Positions 7,920-17,245 of a DNA stretch of 64,000 nt are shown in pieces. The first letter of the stretch is position 1; each line of letters opens with the position of its first letter. A program made the translations under genes and the position numbers. The stretch is taken from the NCBI RefSeq assembly GCF_029193815.1, contig NZ_JARFVC010000014.1, forward strand, positions 16,602-80,601, read 5' to 3'. The notes under the pieces are model-generated. The model was given only the letters and a program-made list of their open reading frames with translations, was not told the origin of the DNA and searched no databases. This DNA comes from Cytobacillus sp. S13-E01 (GTDB lineage Bacteria > Bacillota > Bacilli > Bacillales > Bacillaceae_L).

Positions 7920-9551
7920 TTAGTGTCGTTCTCCAAGTACTGCTTCCGCGATATTTACCGCATGATCACCAATTCGCTCAAGGTTACTGATGATGTCAAC
8001 AAACACAATCCCTGCTTGACCTGAACACTTGCCTTCATTCAATCGAAGAATATGTTTTTTACGTAACGAGCGTTCCATAGTGTCGATTTGTTCTTCCATC
8101 TTTACAACTTCGATTGCTGCTTTTTTATCATCATCCTCTAGAGATTTAAAGGCAGCTTTTATGGTCGTAGTTGTTAGAGTAAACATATCTTGCAAATCAG
8201 CTAAAGCTGATTCGGTTAGGAGTACCTTATTTGAAATTTGATATTCAACAAGTTCGACGACATTTTCAAAATGATCCCCAATTCGTTCGATATCTCGTAC
8301 TGTGTTGACCAAAGTTGAATGTAACTCTGATTCTGATTCAGACAATGAACTTGAAGAAAGCTTAACAAGATAGTCTGTAATTTTTCTATCCAAATTGTTA
8401 ATTGCATCTTCTATTTGTAAAGCAGTATCAGCGTGTTTTTGCTGTTTATTAATTAAGTAGTTATTTGTTTCTTCCATCCCCAGGACAGCAAATTGTCCCA
8501 TTCTGATCACTTCCTCTTTTGCTTGACCAATAGCTATGGAAGGTGATTGCTCAATAAAGATCGGATCTAAATGTTTTGCTTTATATTCAACAACCGAATC
8601 CTCACCAGGAATTATTTTAGTTACAATTATTGCTAGTAACGCAATAAATGGGAACTGAATAATTACATTCGTTATATTAAATGTACCGTGAGCAAATGCA
8701 ATTGTCATCTCGGGGTTAAGCCCGAGCATCGATTGTAGTCCTTCGATTACTCTTGAATACAAAGGTAAAATGATTAAAAAGATTGCTGTACCTAGTAAAT
8801 TGAAAATAACATGCGTTAATGCAGCTCTTCTTGCAGCAATTGAGGCACCAATTGAGGCTAAAATAGCTGTAATGGTTGTCCCAATGTTATCACCAAATAG
8901 GACTGGTAGAGCAGCATCTAGGTTAATTAAGCCTTCTCCAAATAGTTCTTGTAGGATTCCGATAGTTGCACTTGAACTTTGGACGATAACTGTAAATACA
9001 GTACCGATAACAACCCCTAGAATTGGGTTTGAACTCATGCTTACCGTTAAATCATGAAATGCTTCTAATGCTCGTAATGGCTTCATACCATCACCCATCA
9101 TTTCAAGTCCTAAGAATAATGCACCAAACCCGAAAACGATTTGTCCAAAATTATGCACTCTTTTACTTTTAAAGAAGAATAAAAGTATTGCACCAGCAGC
9201 AATGATAGGTAATGAGTAATCGGTTATTTTAATCCCAATAATAAATGCCGTTACTGTCGTTCCAATATTGGCACCCATGATTACCCCAATAGCTTGCCTT
9301 AAATTCATAAAGCCAGCACTAACTAGACCAACGACAATAACTGTAGTCCCACTACTGGTTTGTAGTAGTATCGTAACAAATATACCAGCGAGTACTCCCA
9401 TAAAAGGATTTGTTGTGAATCGGTCCAAAATGTCTCTTAATTTATCTCCAGCAGACTTCTGTAAGCCATCCCCCATATATTTTATTCCAAATAAGAATAT
9501 ACCAAGGCCACCAATAAACTCAAAAATCATTTTTTGGATATCTAGTTCCAA
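7920..9551 (-). CDS. Na+/phosphate symporter with C-terminal PhoU domain
   Basis: Low-affinity sodium-driven phosphate transporter of the NptA/YjbB type, 543 residues. Two inverted Na/Pi repeats form the membrane part: QTSSGTTVIVVGL (about residues 64-76) and VQSSSATIGIL, the paired QSS motifs of the family. A soluble helical PhoU-like domain fills about residues 345-540, with RDIERIGDHFENVVE and NLERIGDHAVNIAEA as the two metal-binding-type repeats. The TTG start at 9551 is supported by AGGGG ten bases upstream. In B. subtilis this position (yqgB-yqgC) has no such gene, so it is an insertion relative to that order. It is one of two such symporters in the window. Confidence 0.9.
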   Translation of the reverse strand: MELDIQKMIFEFIGGLGIFLFGIKYMGDGLQKSAGDKLRDILDRFTTNPFMGVLAGIFVTILLQTSSGTTVIVVGLVSAGFMNLRQAIGVIMGANIGTTVTAFIIGIKITDYSLPIIAAGAILLFFFKSKRVHNFGQIVFGFGALFLGLEMMGDGMKPLRALEAFHDLTVSMSSNPILGVVIGTVFTVIVQSSSATIGILQELFGEGLINLDAALPVLFGDNIGTTITAILASIGASIAARRAALTHVIFNLLGTAIFLIILPLYSRVIEGLQSMLGLNPEMTIAFAHGTFNITNVIIQFPFIALLAIIVTKIIPGEDSVVEYKAKHLDPIFIEQSPSIAIGQAKEEVIRMGQFAVLGMEETNNYLINKQQKHADTALQIEDAINNLDRKITDYLVKLSSSSLSESESELHSTLVNTVRDIERIGDHFENVVELVEYQISNKVLLTESALADLQDMFTLTTTTIKAAFKSLEDDDKKAAIEVVKMEEQIDTMERSLRKKHILRLNEGKCSGQAGIVFVDIISNLERIGDHAVNIAEAVLGERH

Positions 9552-9731
9552 GTCTTTTCAACCCCTATGTATTTAATAGTTCGACAAAATAATACAAACC
9601 CTTAAAAAGGGTAACTTAACAGTGCTGTGTTGTAAAGCTTTTTCACTGCAATTTTTTTGTTTATTTTTCCTTGTTAAATTAAGATTACCTCGTTAAAATA
9701 ATGAATGAATGTACTAAAAGGATGTGTTTTG

Positions 9732-10499
9732 ATGTCTGTGTTCAAACAATTTTATAAGAGCGTGTATTCACCAAGAGATATTTCTTCTTATCGTTTCCAA
9801 GGGATAGGCAAAACTATACTGTTTGTTTTCCTTTTATCTTTACTGTCAATGCTACCAACAGGATATTTTATTACTAGTGACCTTACTAATGGCATTTCAT
9901 ACCTTGAAGATATTTTTCAAGAGGATTTGCCTGAATTTAAAATTGAAAATGGGAAGTTAATTTCTTCATCGACTGAGCCATTTACTATTCGTAATGATGA
10001 CTTTACCTTCATATTAGATAGTACTGGAACGATTACGTCTCGTGATGTAGAATCCTACCCTTATACCATTGCACTTTTACAGGACGAGTTAATCATTTAT
10101 AGTAATGCAAATCTTCAAACCTTTGATTATACGATGGTAGAGGATATGGTAATTACCGATAACGATATACGTTCTTTTTTTAACACTTTTCAATCAGCAT
10201 TGCCAATTCTTATCCCGATGATTCTCCTAATGCTTTATATCATGGTAAGTGGTTTGAAGTTTATTGAAGTCACTTTAATTGGTCTAATTGGTTTACTATT
10301 GAAAAATATAGTAGGTGTGAATTTACGCTTTCGTCATACTTGGATTATCGCAGCATATAGTGTGACCATTTCAACCGTGTTCTTTACAATTATGGAAGCA
10401 GTTAGAGCTCAGGTTCCATATGCTGCCTTTTTAAACTGGGCTGTTTCAGTATTTGTTTTATACCTAGCATTTAAAGAAATTCCTAAACGTAAAAAATAA
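9732..10499 (+). CDS. yqgB: DUF1189 membrane protein YqgB
   Basis: Membrane protein of 255 residues, function unknown. An N-terminal segment MSVFKQFYKSVYSP precedes the first hydrophobic helix (about 26-44). An extracytoplasmic part of about 100 residues follows, then three or four C-terminal membrane helices. This matches the DUF1189 layout. The ATG at 9732 is preferred because AAAGGATG sits 9 bases upstream and the protein then begins as family members do. It is the first plus-strand gene of the window. Confidence 0.85.
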   Translation: MSVFKQFYKSVYSPRDISSYRFQGIGKTILFVFLLSLLSMLPTGYFITSDLTNGISYLEDIFQEDLPEFKIENGKLISSSTEPFTIRNDDFTFILDSTGTITSRDVESYPYTIALLQDELIIYSNANLQTFDYTMVEDMVITDNDIRSFFNTFQSALPILIPMILLMLYIMVSGLKFIEVTLIGLIGLLLKNIVGVNLRFRHTWIIAAYSVTISTVFFTIMEAVRAQVPYAAFLNWAVSVFVLYLAFKEIPKRKK

Positions 10500-10515
10500 A
10501 AAATGCGAAGGGTGC

Positions 10516-10567
10516 GGAGCTAGACAGCAAAACTAGGTTAGAACATTAATACTTTCTTATTCTTAGA
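10516..10567 (+). repeat. Tail remnant of the palindromic repeat
   Basis: CGGAGCTAGACAGCAAAACTAGG followed by an AT-rich stretch ending TACTTTCTTATTC matches the tail of the dispersed repeat with several substitutions; the head and hairpin are absent. It lies between yqgB and yqfZ. Confidence 0.7.
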
Positions 10568-10660
10568 TTTCGTATTACCTATAAGGAATACTTTTTTTGT
10601 CATTTTTTAAAGTGGACAAGCATATTGTTAACTAACGTACTATTTAAGGAGGTTAACAAT

Positions 10661-11002
10661 ATGAAAAAATTAATCGGTGCATTTATCATTATGTTCTTAT
10701 TATATATTGTTTATCATGATATAAGCCAAGGGACTTTACCGTCTATAAATGGACAAGCGGTTAAGGCATCAGAAAAAGCTCCAGAAGTGGAGCCTAAAAA
10801 ACAGTCGGTTCCATTTCAAACCGTAAAAATAAAAGCTGGAGACACAGTTTTATCGTTAATTGAAGACCAATCAAACGGATCAATTCCTGTATCAATCCAA
10901 ACAATAATAAAAGATTTTGAAATTTTAAATCCAAGTTCATCAGCTGATTCAATAAAAATTGGTAAAGAATATAAAATTCCACTATATACAAACAGAGAAT
11001 GA
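10661..11002 (+). CDS. yqfZ: LysM-domain membrane-anchored protein YqfZ
   Basis: Short exported protein of 113 residues. One hydrophobic helix (about 3-19) anchors it. A lysine-rich linker follows, then a LysM-like domain (about 55-110) with VKIKAGDTVLSLIEDQS and the closing FEILNPSSSADSIKIGKEYK. LysM domains bind N-acetylglucosamine polymers, so a wall-associated location is likely; no catalytic domain is present. The ATG at 10661 has a strong AAGGAGGTTAACAAT site. It precedes ispG as in B. subtilis. Confidence 0.85.
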   Translation: MKKLIGAFIIMFLLYIVYHDISQGTLPSINGQAVKASEKAPEVEPKKQSVPFQTVKIKAGDTVLSLIEDQSNGSIPVSIQTIIKDFEILNPSSSADSIKIGKEYKIPLYTNRE

Positions 11003-11009
11003 CTCCATC

Positions 11010-11039
11010 TTGTCAATTTTACATTTTGACTGGTACAAT
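11010..11039 (+). promoter_or_regulatory. Candidate sigma-A promoter of ispG
   Basis: TTGTCA (11010-11015), 18-base spacer, TACAAT (11034-11039), about 120 bases upstream of the ispG start. One mismatch in each hexamer. Confidence 0.45.
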
Positions 11040-11158
11040 TGTTACAGTCCTAAGTTTTTATTACTAGCATTTTAGTGAAAAAACGATTAATCTTATGGAT
11101 ATAGAGTAATCATGATAAACTATGATTGAAATGATGAATTTCGAAGGAGCGATTTTTC

Positions 11159-12265
11159 TTGAGTGAAATAATCCATCGTACCAATACACGTCCTATTAAG
11201 GTAGGAAATTTAACTATAGGTGGCAGTAATGACGTTGTGATCCAAAGCATGACAACTACTAAAACACATGATGTAGAGGCGACTGTTGCAGAAATTAAAC
11301 GACTAGAAGAAGCTGGATGCCAAGTGGTTCGCGTTGCATGCCCAGACGAGAGAGCTGCAAACGCTATTCCTGAAATAAAAAAGCGAATTAATATTCCACT
11401 TGTTGTTGATATACACTTTGACTATAAATTAGCTTTAAAAGCAATTGAAGGTGGAGCTGACAAGATTAGAATAAACCCTGGAAACATTGGCCGCCGCGAA
11501 AAGGTCGAAGCAGTTGTAAATGCTGCTAAAGCAAAGGGAATCCCAATTCGTATTGGGGTTAATGCAGGATCTCTTGAAAAGAGAATAATTGAAAAATACG
11601 GATATCCTACTGCGGACGGAATGGTAGAAAGCGCTCTTCACCATATCAAAATATTAGAGGACCTTGACTTCCATAACATTATCGTTTCAATGAAGGCATC
11701 TGATGTTAACTTAGCTATTGAAGCCTATGAGAAAGCTTCGAGGGCGTTTGATTATCCCCTTCACTTAGGGATTACTGAATCGGGAACACTTTTTTCAGGA
11801 ACTGTTAAAAGTGCTGCTGGTTTAGGCGCAATCCTTAGTAAAGGAATTGGAAGTACAGTGAGGATTTCATTAAGTGCTGATCCAGTTGAAGAGGTCAAGG
11901 TTGCGAGCGAACTTTTAAAAGCATTTGGTCTTTCCTCAAATGCCGCAACATTAATTTCATGTCCTACTTGCGGCCGTATCGAAATAGACCTTATAAGCAT
12001 TGCAAATGAAGTTGAAGACTATATCTCAACAATAAAAGCTCCAATTAAAGTAGCTGTATTAGGATGTGCCGTAAATGGGCCTGGTGAAGCTAGAGAGGCT
12101 GATATCGGGATTGCTGGTGCACGCGGTGAGGGATTACTGTTTAGACATGGCAAGATTGTCCGTAAAGTCCCAGAGGCAACAATGGTAGAAGAATTAAAAA
12201 AAGAAATTGATGCAATTGCAGAGGAATACTTTGCAAAGCAAGCACAAGAACAAATAAATGGCTAA
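11159..12265 (+). CDS. ispG: IspG, 4-hydroxy-3-methylbut-2-enyl diphosphate synthase
   Basis: Penultimate enzyme of the MEP isoprenoid pathway; reduces the cyclic diphosphate MEcPP to HMBPP using a [4Fe-4S] cluster. It has 368 residues: TIM-barrel part from [17 protein letters not shown], then the C-terminal cluster domain with ligands in SCPTCGR and [10 protein letters not shown]. It starts at TTG 11159 with AAGGAGC nine bases upstream; the resulting MSEIIHRT matches the family start. IspH, which uses HMBPP, is encoded at 20519, so the last two steps of the pathway lie in this window. Confidence 0.96.
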   Translation: MSEIIHRTNTRPIKVGNLTIGGSNDVVIQSMTTTKTHDVEATVAEIKRLEEAGCQVVRVACPDERAANAIPEIKKRINIPLVVDIHFDYKLALKAIEGGADKIRINPGNIGRREKVEAVVNAAKAKGIPIRIGVNAGSLEKRIIEKYGYPTADGMVESALHHIKILEDLDFHNIIVSMKASDVNLAIEAYEKASRAFDYPLHLGITESGTLFSGTVKSAAGLGAILSKGIGSTVRISLSADPVEEVKVASELLKAFGLSSNAATLISCPTCGRIEIDLISIANEVEDYISTIKAPIKVAVLGCAVNGPGEAREADIGIAGARGEGLLFRHGKIVRKVPEATMVEELKKEIDAIAEEYFAKQAQEQING

Positions 12266-12273
12266 AAATTCAC

Positions 12274-12305
12274 AAAAGCTCGGCACAGATTGTGCCGAGC
12301 TTTTT
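12274..12305. terminator. Terminator of ispG, possibly bidirectional
   Basis: AAAGCTCGGCACA and TGTGCCGAGCTTT form a perfect 13-bp stem with a 3-base loop, followed by T5 on the plus strand. On the other strand four T follow, so it may also end yqfX, whose stop codon is at 12325. Confidence 0.92.
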
Positions 12306-12324
12306 AACTACCATTCGTTTTTAT

Positions 12325-12717
12325 TTAAAAAAATGGGAGGATAAATATTCCGACAATTATCGAGACGGCCCCAATACCTATCGCCCATGCTCCTAAACCT
12401 TGTGCTCCTCTTCTGCGTGCGATAAAGCCAATAATAATCCCTGCTGCTCCCATTAATACTGGCATTACAAATAACGAAATGATTGAAAGGGCTAATGCTA
12501 ACCATCCTAAACCGGCTCCGCCAGTAGCAGCACCAGTATTGTTCTCGTTATTAGTATTAGTTGCTCCGTAATTCGTATTTAATGGAGGTGCAACCTCTGC
12601 GGCGGTCTCTTCAGTATAATCTGAATAGACATTTGCCCCAAGGTTCGGGTCGACATAATGATTCTCATCATAATCATGAGCTACTTCACGTTCACGTTTA
12701 TTAAGATCTTCTGCCAT
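12325..12717 (-). CDS. yqfX: Small membrane protein YqfX
   Basis: Protein of 130 residues with no assigned function. The first 65 residues are hydrophilic, acidic then Asn/Thr-rich (NTNYGATNTNNENNTG). Two membrane helices follow (about 70-98 and 107-128), separated by the basic turn ARRRGAQG. This resembles the DUF4190-type two-helix module. The ATG at 12717 follows GAGGGATTAAG. It is convergent with ispG and divergent from yqfW, as in B. subtilis. Confidence 0.75.
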   Translation of the reverse strand: MAEDLNKREREVAHDYDENHYVDPNLGANVYSDYTEETAAEVAPPLNTNYGATNTNNENNTGAATGGAGLGWLALALSIISLFVMPVLMGAAGIIIGFIARRRGAQGLGAWAIGIGAVSIIVGIFILPFF

Positions 12718-12871
12718 AGCTTAATCCCTCGCTTTCCTTATCGTTAAGGAGCATTACTATTATTAGTGCTTTAGGCAAAAAATATGTTGACAATGTTTTC
12801 TTGCTCTGGAAATAAGAAAAATATGGGGTGACCTGCTTAAGCGAGGTATGTATATGGGAGATGATGTGCTG

Positions 12872-12901
12872 ACGTGCCCGGAACTAGACACAAAAACTAT
12901 G
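12872..12901 (+). repeat. Tail remnant of the palindromic repeat
   Basis: GTGCCCGGAACTAGACACAA matches the junction of hairpin and tail in the dispersed repeat; the rest is gone. Confidence 0.55.
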
Positions 12902-12987
12902 TTAAAACGCTTTATTTAGCCAACTTTTTAAAAAATATGATACACTAAATATGTTAATTGAATTTGTACAAGGAGCTGCATTGAGAT

Positions 12988-13557
12988 ATGAGAAAACGTT
13001 TTGGAATTGATATTGATGGAACTATAACGTGTCCTACTACGTTTGTCCCATACATAAATGAATCATTTAAGCTAAATATTACTCTTGATGATATGACAGA
13101 ATATGATTTACGTCCTCTTTTAAAGGTTACTGAAGAAGAGTTTTGGAAGTGGATGGATACGGTAGAACCAACCATCTACAAAAATGCCCCCCTTGCAAAA
13201 CATGCTAAAACAGTAATTGACGAATGGAAAAACCGTCACGAATTAATTTATATTAGTGCGAGAAGAGACGATTATTCCCCAATTACCCACAATTGGTTTA
13301 AAGAGAATGAAATGCACTATAACCACATTGATTTAGTAGGAAGTCATGATAAGCTGCAAGCAGTTAGAAAACATAAAATTGATTTGTTTTTTGAAGACAA
13401 ACATGATAACGCGTGCGATATAAGTGAAGAGTGTGATATCCCTGTGATTTTATTCAACACACCCTATAATCAAGAGCCCATTCCTAAGAACGTAATTAGG
13501 GTTAATGATTGGATAGAAGCAAACAAGTGGGTCACAGATTGGATTAGTAATAAGTAA
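12988..13557 (+). CDS. yqfW: HAD-family 5'(3')-deoxyribonucleotidase-like protein YqfW
   Basis: Putative nucleotidase of 189 residues in the NT5C branch of the HAD superfamily. HAD motif I is FGIDIDGTITCP (Asp nucleophile and the +2 Asp, residues 8-10). Motif II is probably ISARRD, and motif III/IV LFFEDKHDNA. The expected reaction is dephosphorylation of a (deoxy)nucleoside monophosphate; substrate not determined. The ATG at 12988 follows CAAGGAG. It has its own terminator directly at the stop codon. Confidence 0.85.
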   Translation: MRKRFGIDIDGTITCPTTFVPYINESFKLNITLDDMTEYDLRPLLKVTEEEFWKWMDTVEPTIYKNAPLAKHAKTVIDEWKNRHELIYISARRDDYSPITHNWFKENEMHYNHIDLVGSHDKLQAVRKHKIDLFFEDKHDNACDISEECDIPVILFNTPYNQEPIPKNVIRVNDWIEANKWVTDWISNK

Positions 13558-13589
13558 ACAGCCTTACGAAATCCGTTAGGCTGTTTTTT
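13557..13589 (+). terminator. Terminator of yqfW
   Basis: AACAGCCTTACG pairs with CGTTAGGCTGTT (one mismatch), then T6. The left arm begins at the last base of the stop codon. Confidence 0.9.
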
Positions 13590-13615
13590 AAGAAAGTATA
13601 ACTACTGTGAACGTG

Positions 13616-13641
13616 TAAGGGCGCCCTGCGCTTTTGTTATG
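13616..13641 (-). repeat. Head fragment of the palindromic repeat, reverse orientation
   Basis: Read on the minus strand, ATAACAAAAGCGCAGGGCGC begins directly after the zur stop codon. It is one of only two recognisable reverse-oriented copies in the window. Confidence 0.75.
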
Positions 13642-14049
13642 CTAACAGTTCGGACACACACCGTAAACTTCAAACTTATGCCCGGTTATTTCATAGCCTC
13701 TTAAATTTTCAGATAAGCCCTCCATTGGACATGATTCTATTTCTTTTGTTTTTCCACATTCTAAACAAATAAAATGATGGTGGTGATGGTTTGTACCACA
13801 AGTAAACCGGAAATGCTTTTCACCGGATAATTCTGTTGCTTCAAGTATTCCTAAGTCAACGAATATTGAAAGGTTGCGATAAATCGTATCGAAGCTTAGT
13901 CCTGGGTAATCGTCTTTCATATGATCAAGAACATCTTTTGCTGTTAAATACTTATTTGAATTAGAGAATAAATCTAACATTTCTTCCCTTTTACCAGTAT
14001 GTTTAAAACCTTTTTCCTTCATTAACTCTAGCGCTTCTCTTACATTCAT
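13642..14049 (-). CDS. zur: Zur, zinc-uptake repressor (Fur family)
   Basis: Zinc-sensing repressor of zinc transport genes, 135 residues. The winged-helix DNA-binding part (about 1-80) includes [14 protein letters not shown]. The dimerisation part has the metal site [15 protein letters not shown] and the final GVCPNC, so both CxxC pairs of the structural zinc site are present. The start at 14049 is set by AAAGGA eight bases upstream; the ATG overlaps the znuB stop as ATGA. The protein ends right after the last Cys, about ten residues sooner than B. subtilis Zur, exactly where a dispersed-repeat head begins. It is the third gene of znuC-znuB-zur. Confidence 0.92.
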   Translation of the reverse strand: MNVREALELMKEKGFKHTGKREEMLDLFSNSNKYLTAKDVLDHMKDDYPGLSFDTIYRNLSIFVDLGILEATELSGEKHFRFTCGTNHHHHHFICLECGKTKEIESCPMEGLSENLRGYEITGHKFEVYGVCPNC

Positions 14050-14888
14050 TTCGTTCTTCCTTTCCACCACTTTTTCCAACTAATTGCACCAATCAATATC
14101 ACGACCGCAAGCATTACAATTGTGCCTCCAGGTGCTAAATCTAAATAGTAAGATAAAATTAAACCAACAATTACAGAAATTTCCCCAAATATGACAGAAA
14201 ACAAAATAGTTTGTTTAAATCCATTTGCTATTCGTATACTTGCAGCAACAGGTAACGTCATTAAGGAGGAGACTAGTAAGATTCCAACAATTCGCATAGA
14301 AGCCGCTATAACCAGTGCAACTGTTACAATAAATAAAAAATGAATCCATTTTGAATTTATTCCAGATGCCGCTGCATGTTCCTCATCAAATGACAATAGA
14401 AATAACTCTTTATAAAATATAATAATAATAAGTACTACAAAAACGGAAATGCCAAATACTGTCCACATATCACTTCTGCTTACTGCACTTACACTCCCAA
14501 ATAAATAATTAAACAAATCGGTATTAAAACCCTCTGCCAAGGATATAAATATAACCCCTAGACCAATTCCCCCAGATAAGATGATTGGGATTGCAAGCTC
14601 CTGGTAATGCGTGTAGACCTTTCTTAATTTTTCTATAAACAAAGAACCCGCTACTGAAAAGGCCATTCCCATGTATAACGGGTTGATTCCCCCAGCAAGG
14701 CCTAACTTTTTCTCAAGCAATAGACTTGCAGCTATTCCCGCTAATGTTACATGACTGAGCGCATCCGCTATTAAAGATAATCTCCTAACCACAATAAAAA
14801 CACCTAACAAAGGTGCAATAAAGCCAATTAAAATACCTGCTATAAAGGCATTTTGTAAAAATTCATATTGAAACAAACCTGAAATCAT
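14046..14888 (-). CDS. znuB: ZnuB, zinc ABC transporter permease
   Basis: Membrane subunit of the zinc importer, 280 residues with about eight hydrophobic segments, typical of the ABC-3 family. [23 protein letters not shown] is the conserved cytoplasmic coupling region and [15 protein letters not shown] follows further on. The ATG at 14888 abuts the znuC stop codon, and the 3' end overlaps zur by 4 bases, so the three genes are co-translated. No binding protein (ZnuA) is encoded here; it must lie elsewhere. Confidence 0.93.
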   Translation of the reverse strand: MISGLFQYEFLQNAFIAGILIGFIAPLLGVFIVVRRLSLIADALSHVTLAGIAASLLLEKKLGLAGGINPLYMGMAFSVAGSLFIEKLRKVYTHYQELAIPIILSGGIGLGVIFISLAEGFNTDLFNYLFGSVSAVSRSDMWTVFGISVFVVLIIIIFYKELFLLSFDEEHAAASGINSKWIHFLFIVTVALVIAASMRIVGILLVSSLMTLPVAASIRIANGFKQTILFSVIFGEISVIVGLILSYYLDLAPGGTIVMLAVVILIGAISWKKWWKGRTK

Positions 14889-15674
14889 TTAATGACCTCC
14901 ATGGCTGTAACTATGATCATGGTTCAAAACATGAAGATGATGTCCATAAAATTGGGATAGGTCATGTTCCTTTAATTGATCAAAGTCTTGCGCACTTCCG
15001 TGAAAATGCAATTGTTTATTTAAACATGCAACATGTGTTACCTTATCTGTTATTGTACCAACATCATGTGTTACTAAAATTAAGGTAATCCCTAAATTTT
15101 TGTTTAGTTTATCAAGCATATTATAAAAATTTTGAACTGTCCTAGCATCCACTCCAACAGTTGGCTCATCTAAAATTAGTAGTTCTGGTTTACTTACAAG
15201 TGCTCTTGCAATAAAGACTCGCTGTTGCTGCCCACCGGATAACTCACCTATATTTCGATTCATAAATTCCAACAGTTCTACTGCAGCTATTGCGTCCTTA
15301 ACCATGTTCGAATGCTCACTCTTAAAAAAGCGATATAGACCCAGCTTTGAGGTTAATCCACTTGATACAACTTCAAAAACAGTCGCAGGAAAACCAGAGT
15401 TAAAGCTATTTGCTTTTTGAGATACAAAACCGATTTTATACCACTCTTTAAAGTTATGGAGTTCCTCACCAAAAAGACGGATGGAACCTTGTTGCGGTTT
15501 CAAAAGACCAAGTATACATTTTAATAACGTTGACTTTCCCGAACCATTAGGCCCTACCAACCCTAAAAATGCACCCTTTGGTAGGGCTAAATCTATATTT
15601 TCTATTACATTTTGTTGTTCATATCGATAGAACAAGTCATGTATCTCTAAAATCATGTTTGAGTTATTCTTCAA
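14889..15674 (-). CDS. znuC: ZnuC, zinc ABC transporter ATPase
   Basis: ATP-binding subunit of the zinc importer. It carries Walker A GPNGSGKST, signature LSGGQQQR, Walker B LLILDEPT and the switch His in LVTHD. The C-terminus is histidine-rich (HHLHVLNHDHSYSHGGH), common in zinc ABC ATPases. Of three possible starts (GTG 15683, TTG 15674, ATG 15656) I prefer TTG 15674, because AGGTGA lies 5 bases upstream; the choice is uncertain by a few residues. A Zur-box promoter precedes the gene. Confidence 0.92.
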   Translation of the reverse strand: MKNNSNMILEIHDLFYRYEQQNVIENIDLALPKGAFLGLVGPNGSGKSTLLKCILGLLKPQQGSIRLFGEELHNFKEWYKIGFVSQKANSFNSGFPATVFEVVSSGLTSKLGLYRFFKSEHSNMVKDAIAAVELLEFMNRNIGELSGGQQQRVFIARALVSKPELLILDEPTVGVDARTVQNFYNMLDKLNKNLGITLILVTHDVGTITDKVTHVACLNKQLHFHGSAQDFDQLKEHDLSQFYGHHLHVLNHDHSYSHGGH

Positions 15675-15738
15675 TTTAATCACCTATTCTTTTTATAAGA
15701 TCAGAACTTATATATGAAAGCATAACATTTTATACTTA

Positions 15739-15766
15739 GTTATAAGAATCATTACGATTTAGTCAA
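15739..15766 (-). promoter_or_regulatory. znuCB-zur promoter with overlapping Zur box
   Basis: On the minus strand TTGACT (15761-15766), a 16-base spacer and TATAAC (15739-15744) form a sigma-A promoter. The spacer and -10 are covered by AAATCGTAATGATTCTTATA (15741-15760). Its left half and centre match the Bacillus Zur operator AAATCGTAATnATTACGATTT exactly, and its right half matches in part. Bound Zur would block RNA polymerase. Confidence 0.8.
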
Positions 15767-15855
15767 ACTGTAGTATACAATACTGATTATGTTTTGTAAA
15801 GGTTGAGACTAGTACAACAACCCATACTCTGCTAATCCTTTTATACTATCTTTTC

Positions 15856-15888
15856 AAAAAAAGAAACCCAGCTACTAAAACTGGGTTC
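15856..15888 (-). terminator. Terminator of yqfU
   Basis: GAACCCAG and CTGGGTTTC (minus strand) form the stem around a 9-base loop, then T7. It starts 4 bases past the stop codon. Confidence 0.88.
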
Positions 15889-15891
15889 ATT

Positions 15892-16764
15892 TTAATGAAT
15901 GGCAGACTTAAATTTTCCACCTTTTACTTCATGTGTATCCATTATCGTAATAAACGCATTCGGATCAATTTCCTGTACAAGTGCTTTTAATTTTGTAACT
16001 TCCAATCTTGTGATTACTGCGTATATAACATCTTTCTCTTCATCGGTAAAACCGCCTTTTCCTCGGAGCTTCGTCGTTCCACGCCCTAAGCGGTCTAAAA
16101 TTGCATTTGACACCTCTTCATACTCTTCTGACACAATGATAGCTGCCTTGGTTTCATCTAAACCTTGGATCACTGTATCTATTGTTTTAAAAGCAATGTA
16201 ATAGGTCATAACAGAGTACATTGCTTGCTCTGGGCCGAATACAAATGCAGCCCAAATAAAAATAAATATATTGATGAACATAATAAACTCACCAACAGAG
16301 AATGGAATTTTTTTCGTAATCAGAATTCCCAGTATTTCTGTACCGTCCATTGCTCCACCATATCTAATGACCAACCCTACACCAACCCCTAATATGAGTC
16401 CCCCAAAAACTGTTGCAAGGATCGGTTCATTTGTAAAAGGATCAATAGGATGAAGGACAGTCTCTATTATCGCAAGTGAAATAATTGCCATAAGTGAAGA
16501 CCACATAAAGGTTTTTCCTATGTACTTATAGCCATAATATATAAATGGTAAATTTAACATGACAATAAGCAAAGCGAAGCTAATATATGCCGGTGTTAAA
16601 TAATCAATAATTAGTGATATACCAATAATGCCTCCATCGATAATTTGATTTGGCACTAAAAATAATTCAATGGAAACCGCAGCAAATCCTGCTCCGATTA
16701 TTATCATAAGGATACGAAATATCTTATTTGTAATTTTTTCTTTTCTATGTTGTTTTTTGACCAT
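15892..16764 (-). CDS. yqfU: YitT-family membrane protein YqfU
   Basis: Protein of 290 residues of the YitT/DUF161-DUF2179 group. Five or six N-terminal membrane helices (about 14-165) contain [18 protein letters not shown], a family hallmark. A C-terminal soluble DUF2179 domain (about 205-285) includes [20 protein letters not shown] and the closing [15 protein letters not shown]. Function unknown. The ATG at 16764 follows AGGAGGAATAAA. It faces yqfT, as in B. subtilis. Confidence 0.87.
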   Translation of the reverse strand: MVKKQHRKEKITNKIFRILMIIIGAGFAAVSIELFLVPNQIIDGGIIGISLIIDYLTPAYISFALLIVMLNLPFIYYGYKYIGKTFMWSSLMAIISLAIIETVLHPIDPFTNEPILATVFGGLILGVGVGLVIRYGGAMDGTEILGILITKKIPFSVGEFIMFINIFIFIWAAFVFGPEQAMYSVMTYYIAFKTIDTVIQGLDETKAAIIVSEEYEEVSNAILDRLGRGTTKLRGKGGFTDEEKDVIYAVITRLEVTKLKALVQEIDPNAFITIMDTHEVKGGKFKSAIH

Positions 16765-16953
16765 TTTATTCCTCCTACTTACCTAACTTACGCTTTTAAT
16801 TTAATGAGACAACTACCAAGCTAAGCTTTTCTATTATACCTTAATCTCTCCACTAATTGGTAGATGGTGTACTGCTCCATTCTGATTTTACGACTTATTT
16901 TTGCACATTCCAAAAGGTATTCCCATACAGTAATACCGAAGAGGTGAGGAAAA

Positions 16954-17208
16954 ATGAGTATTTTTCAACAAATAATTAATAAGAAGGTCAATTCGATAAC
17001 CATTGAGGAGCTACTATCTTACAGTCAGCAATATCAAATAAAAATAACTAGGACACAAGCTAGTCAAATTGTAAAATTAATAAGAGGAAAAAACATTAAT
17101 ATCTTTGACGATAATGAAAGACATAAGCTAATTAAAGGAGTTGCCAAAATTACCAGTCCCGCTATCGCCCGAGAATTAAATACTATGTTCACTAAATTCA
17201 CAAATTAA
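16954..17208 (+). CDS. yqfT: DUF2624 protein YqfT
   Basis: Small soluble protein of 84 residues, basic and helical (FQQIINKKVNSITIEELLSY). No known function. Length and context (between yqfU and nfo) match B. subtilis YqfT. The ATG at 16954 follows GAGGTGAGGAAAA. It shares a bidirectional terminator with nfo. Confidence 0.85.
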   Translation: MSIFQQIINKKVNSITIEELLSYSQQYQIKITRTQASQIVKLIRGKNINIFDDNERHKLIKGVAKITSPAIARELNTMFTKFTN

Positions 17209-17239
17209 AAAACTGTCAAGCACACCTTGACAGTTTTTA
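17206..17239. terminator. Bidirectional terminator between yqfT and nfo
   Basis: AAAAACTGTCAAG and CTTGACAGTTTTT form a perfect 13-bp stem with a 5-base loop and T runs on both strands; the genes converge here. Confidence 0.92.
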
Positions 17240-17245
17240 TTCTCA

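Noticed and set aside
12787..12815. Promoter for yqfW at TTGACA
   Set aside because: The -35 is perfect, but the sequence at the right distance (AAATAA) is a poor -10, and the site is 200 bases away from the gene.
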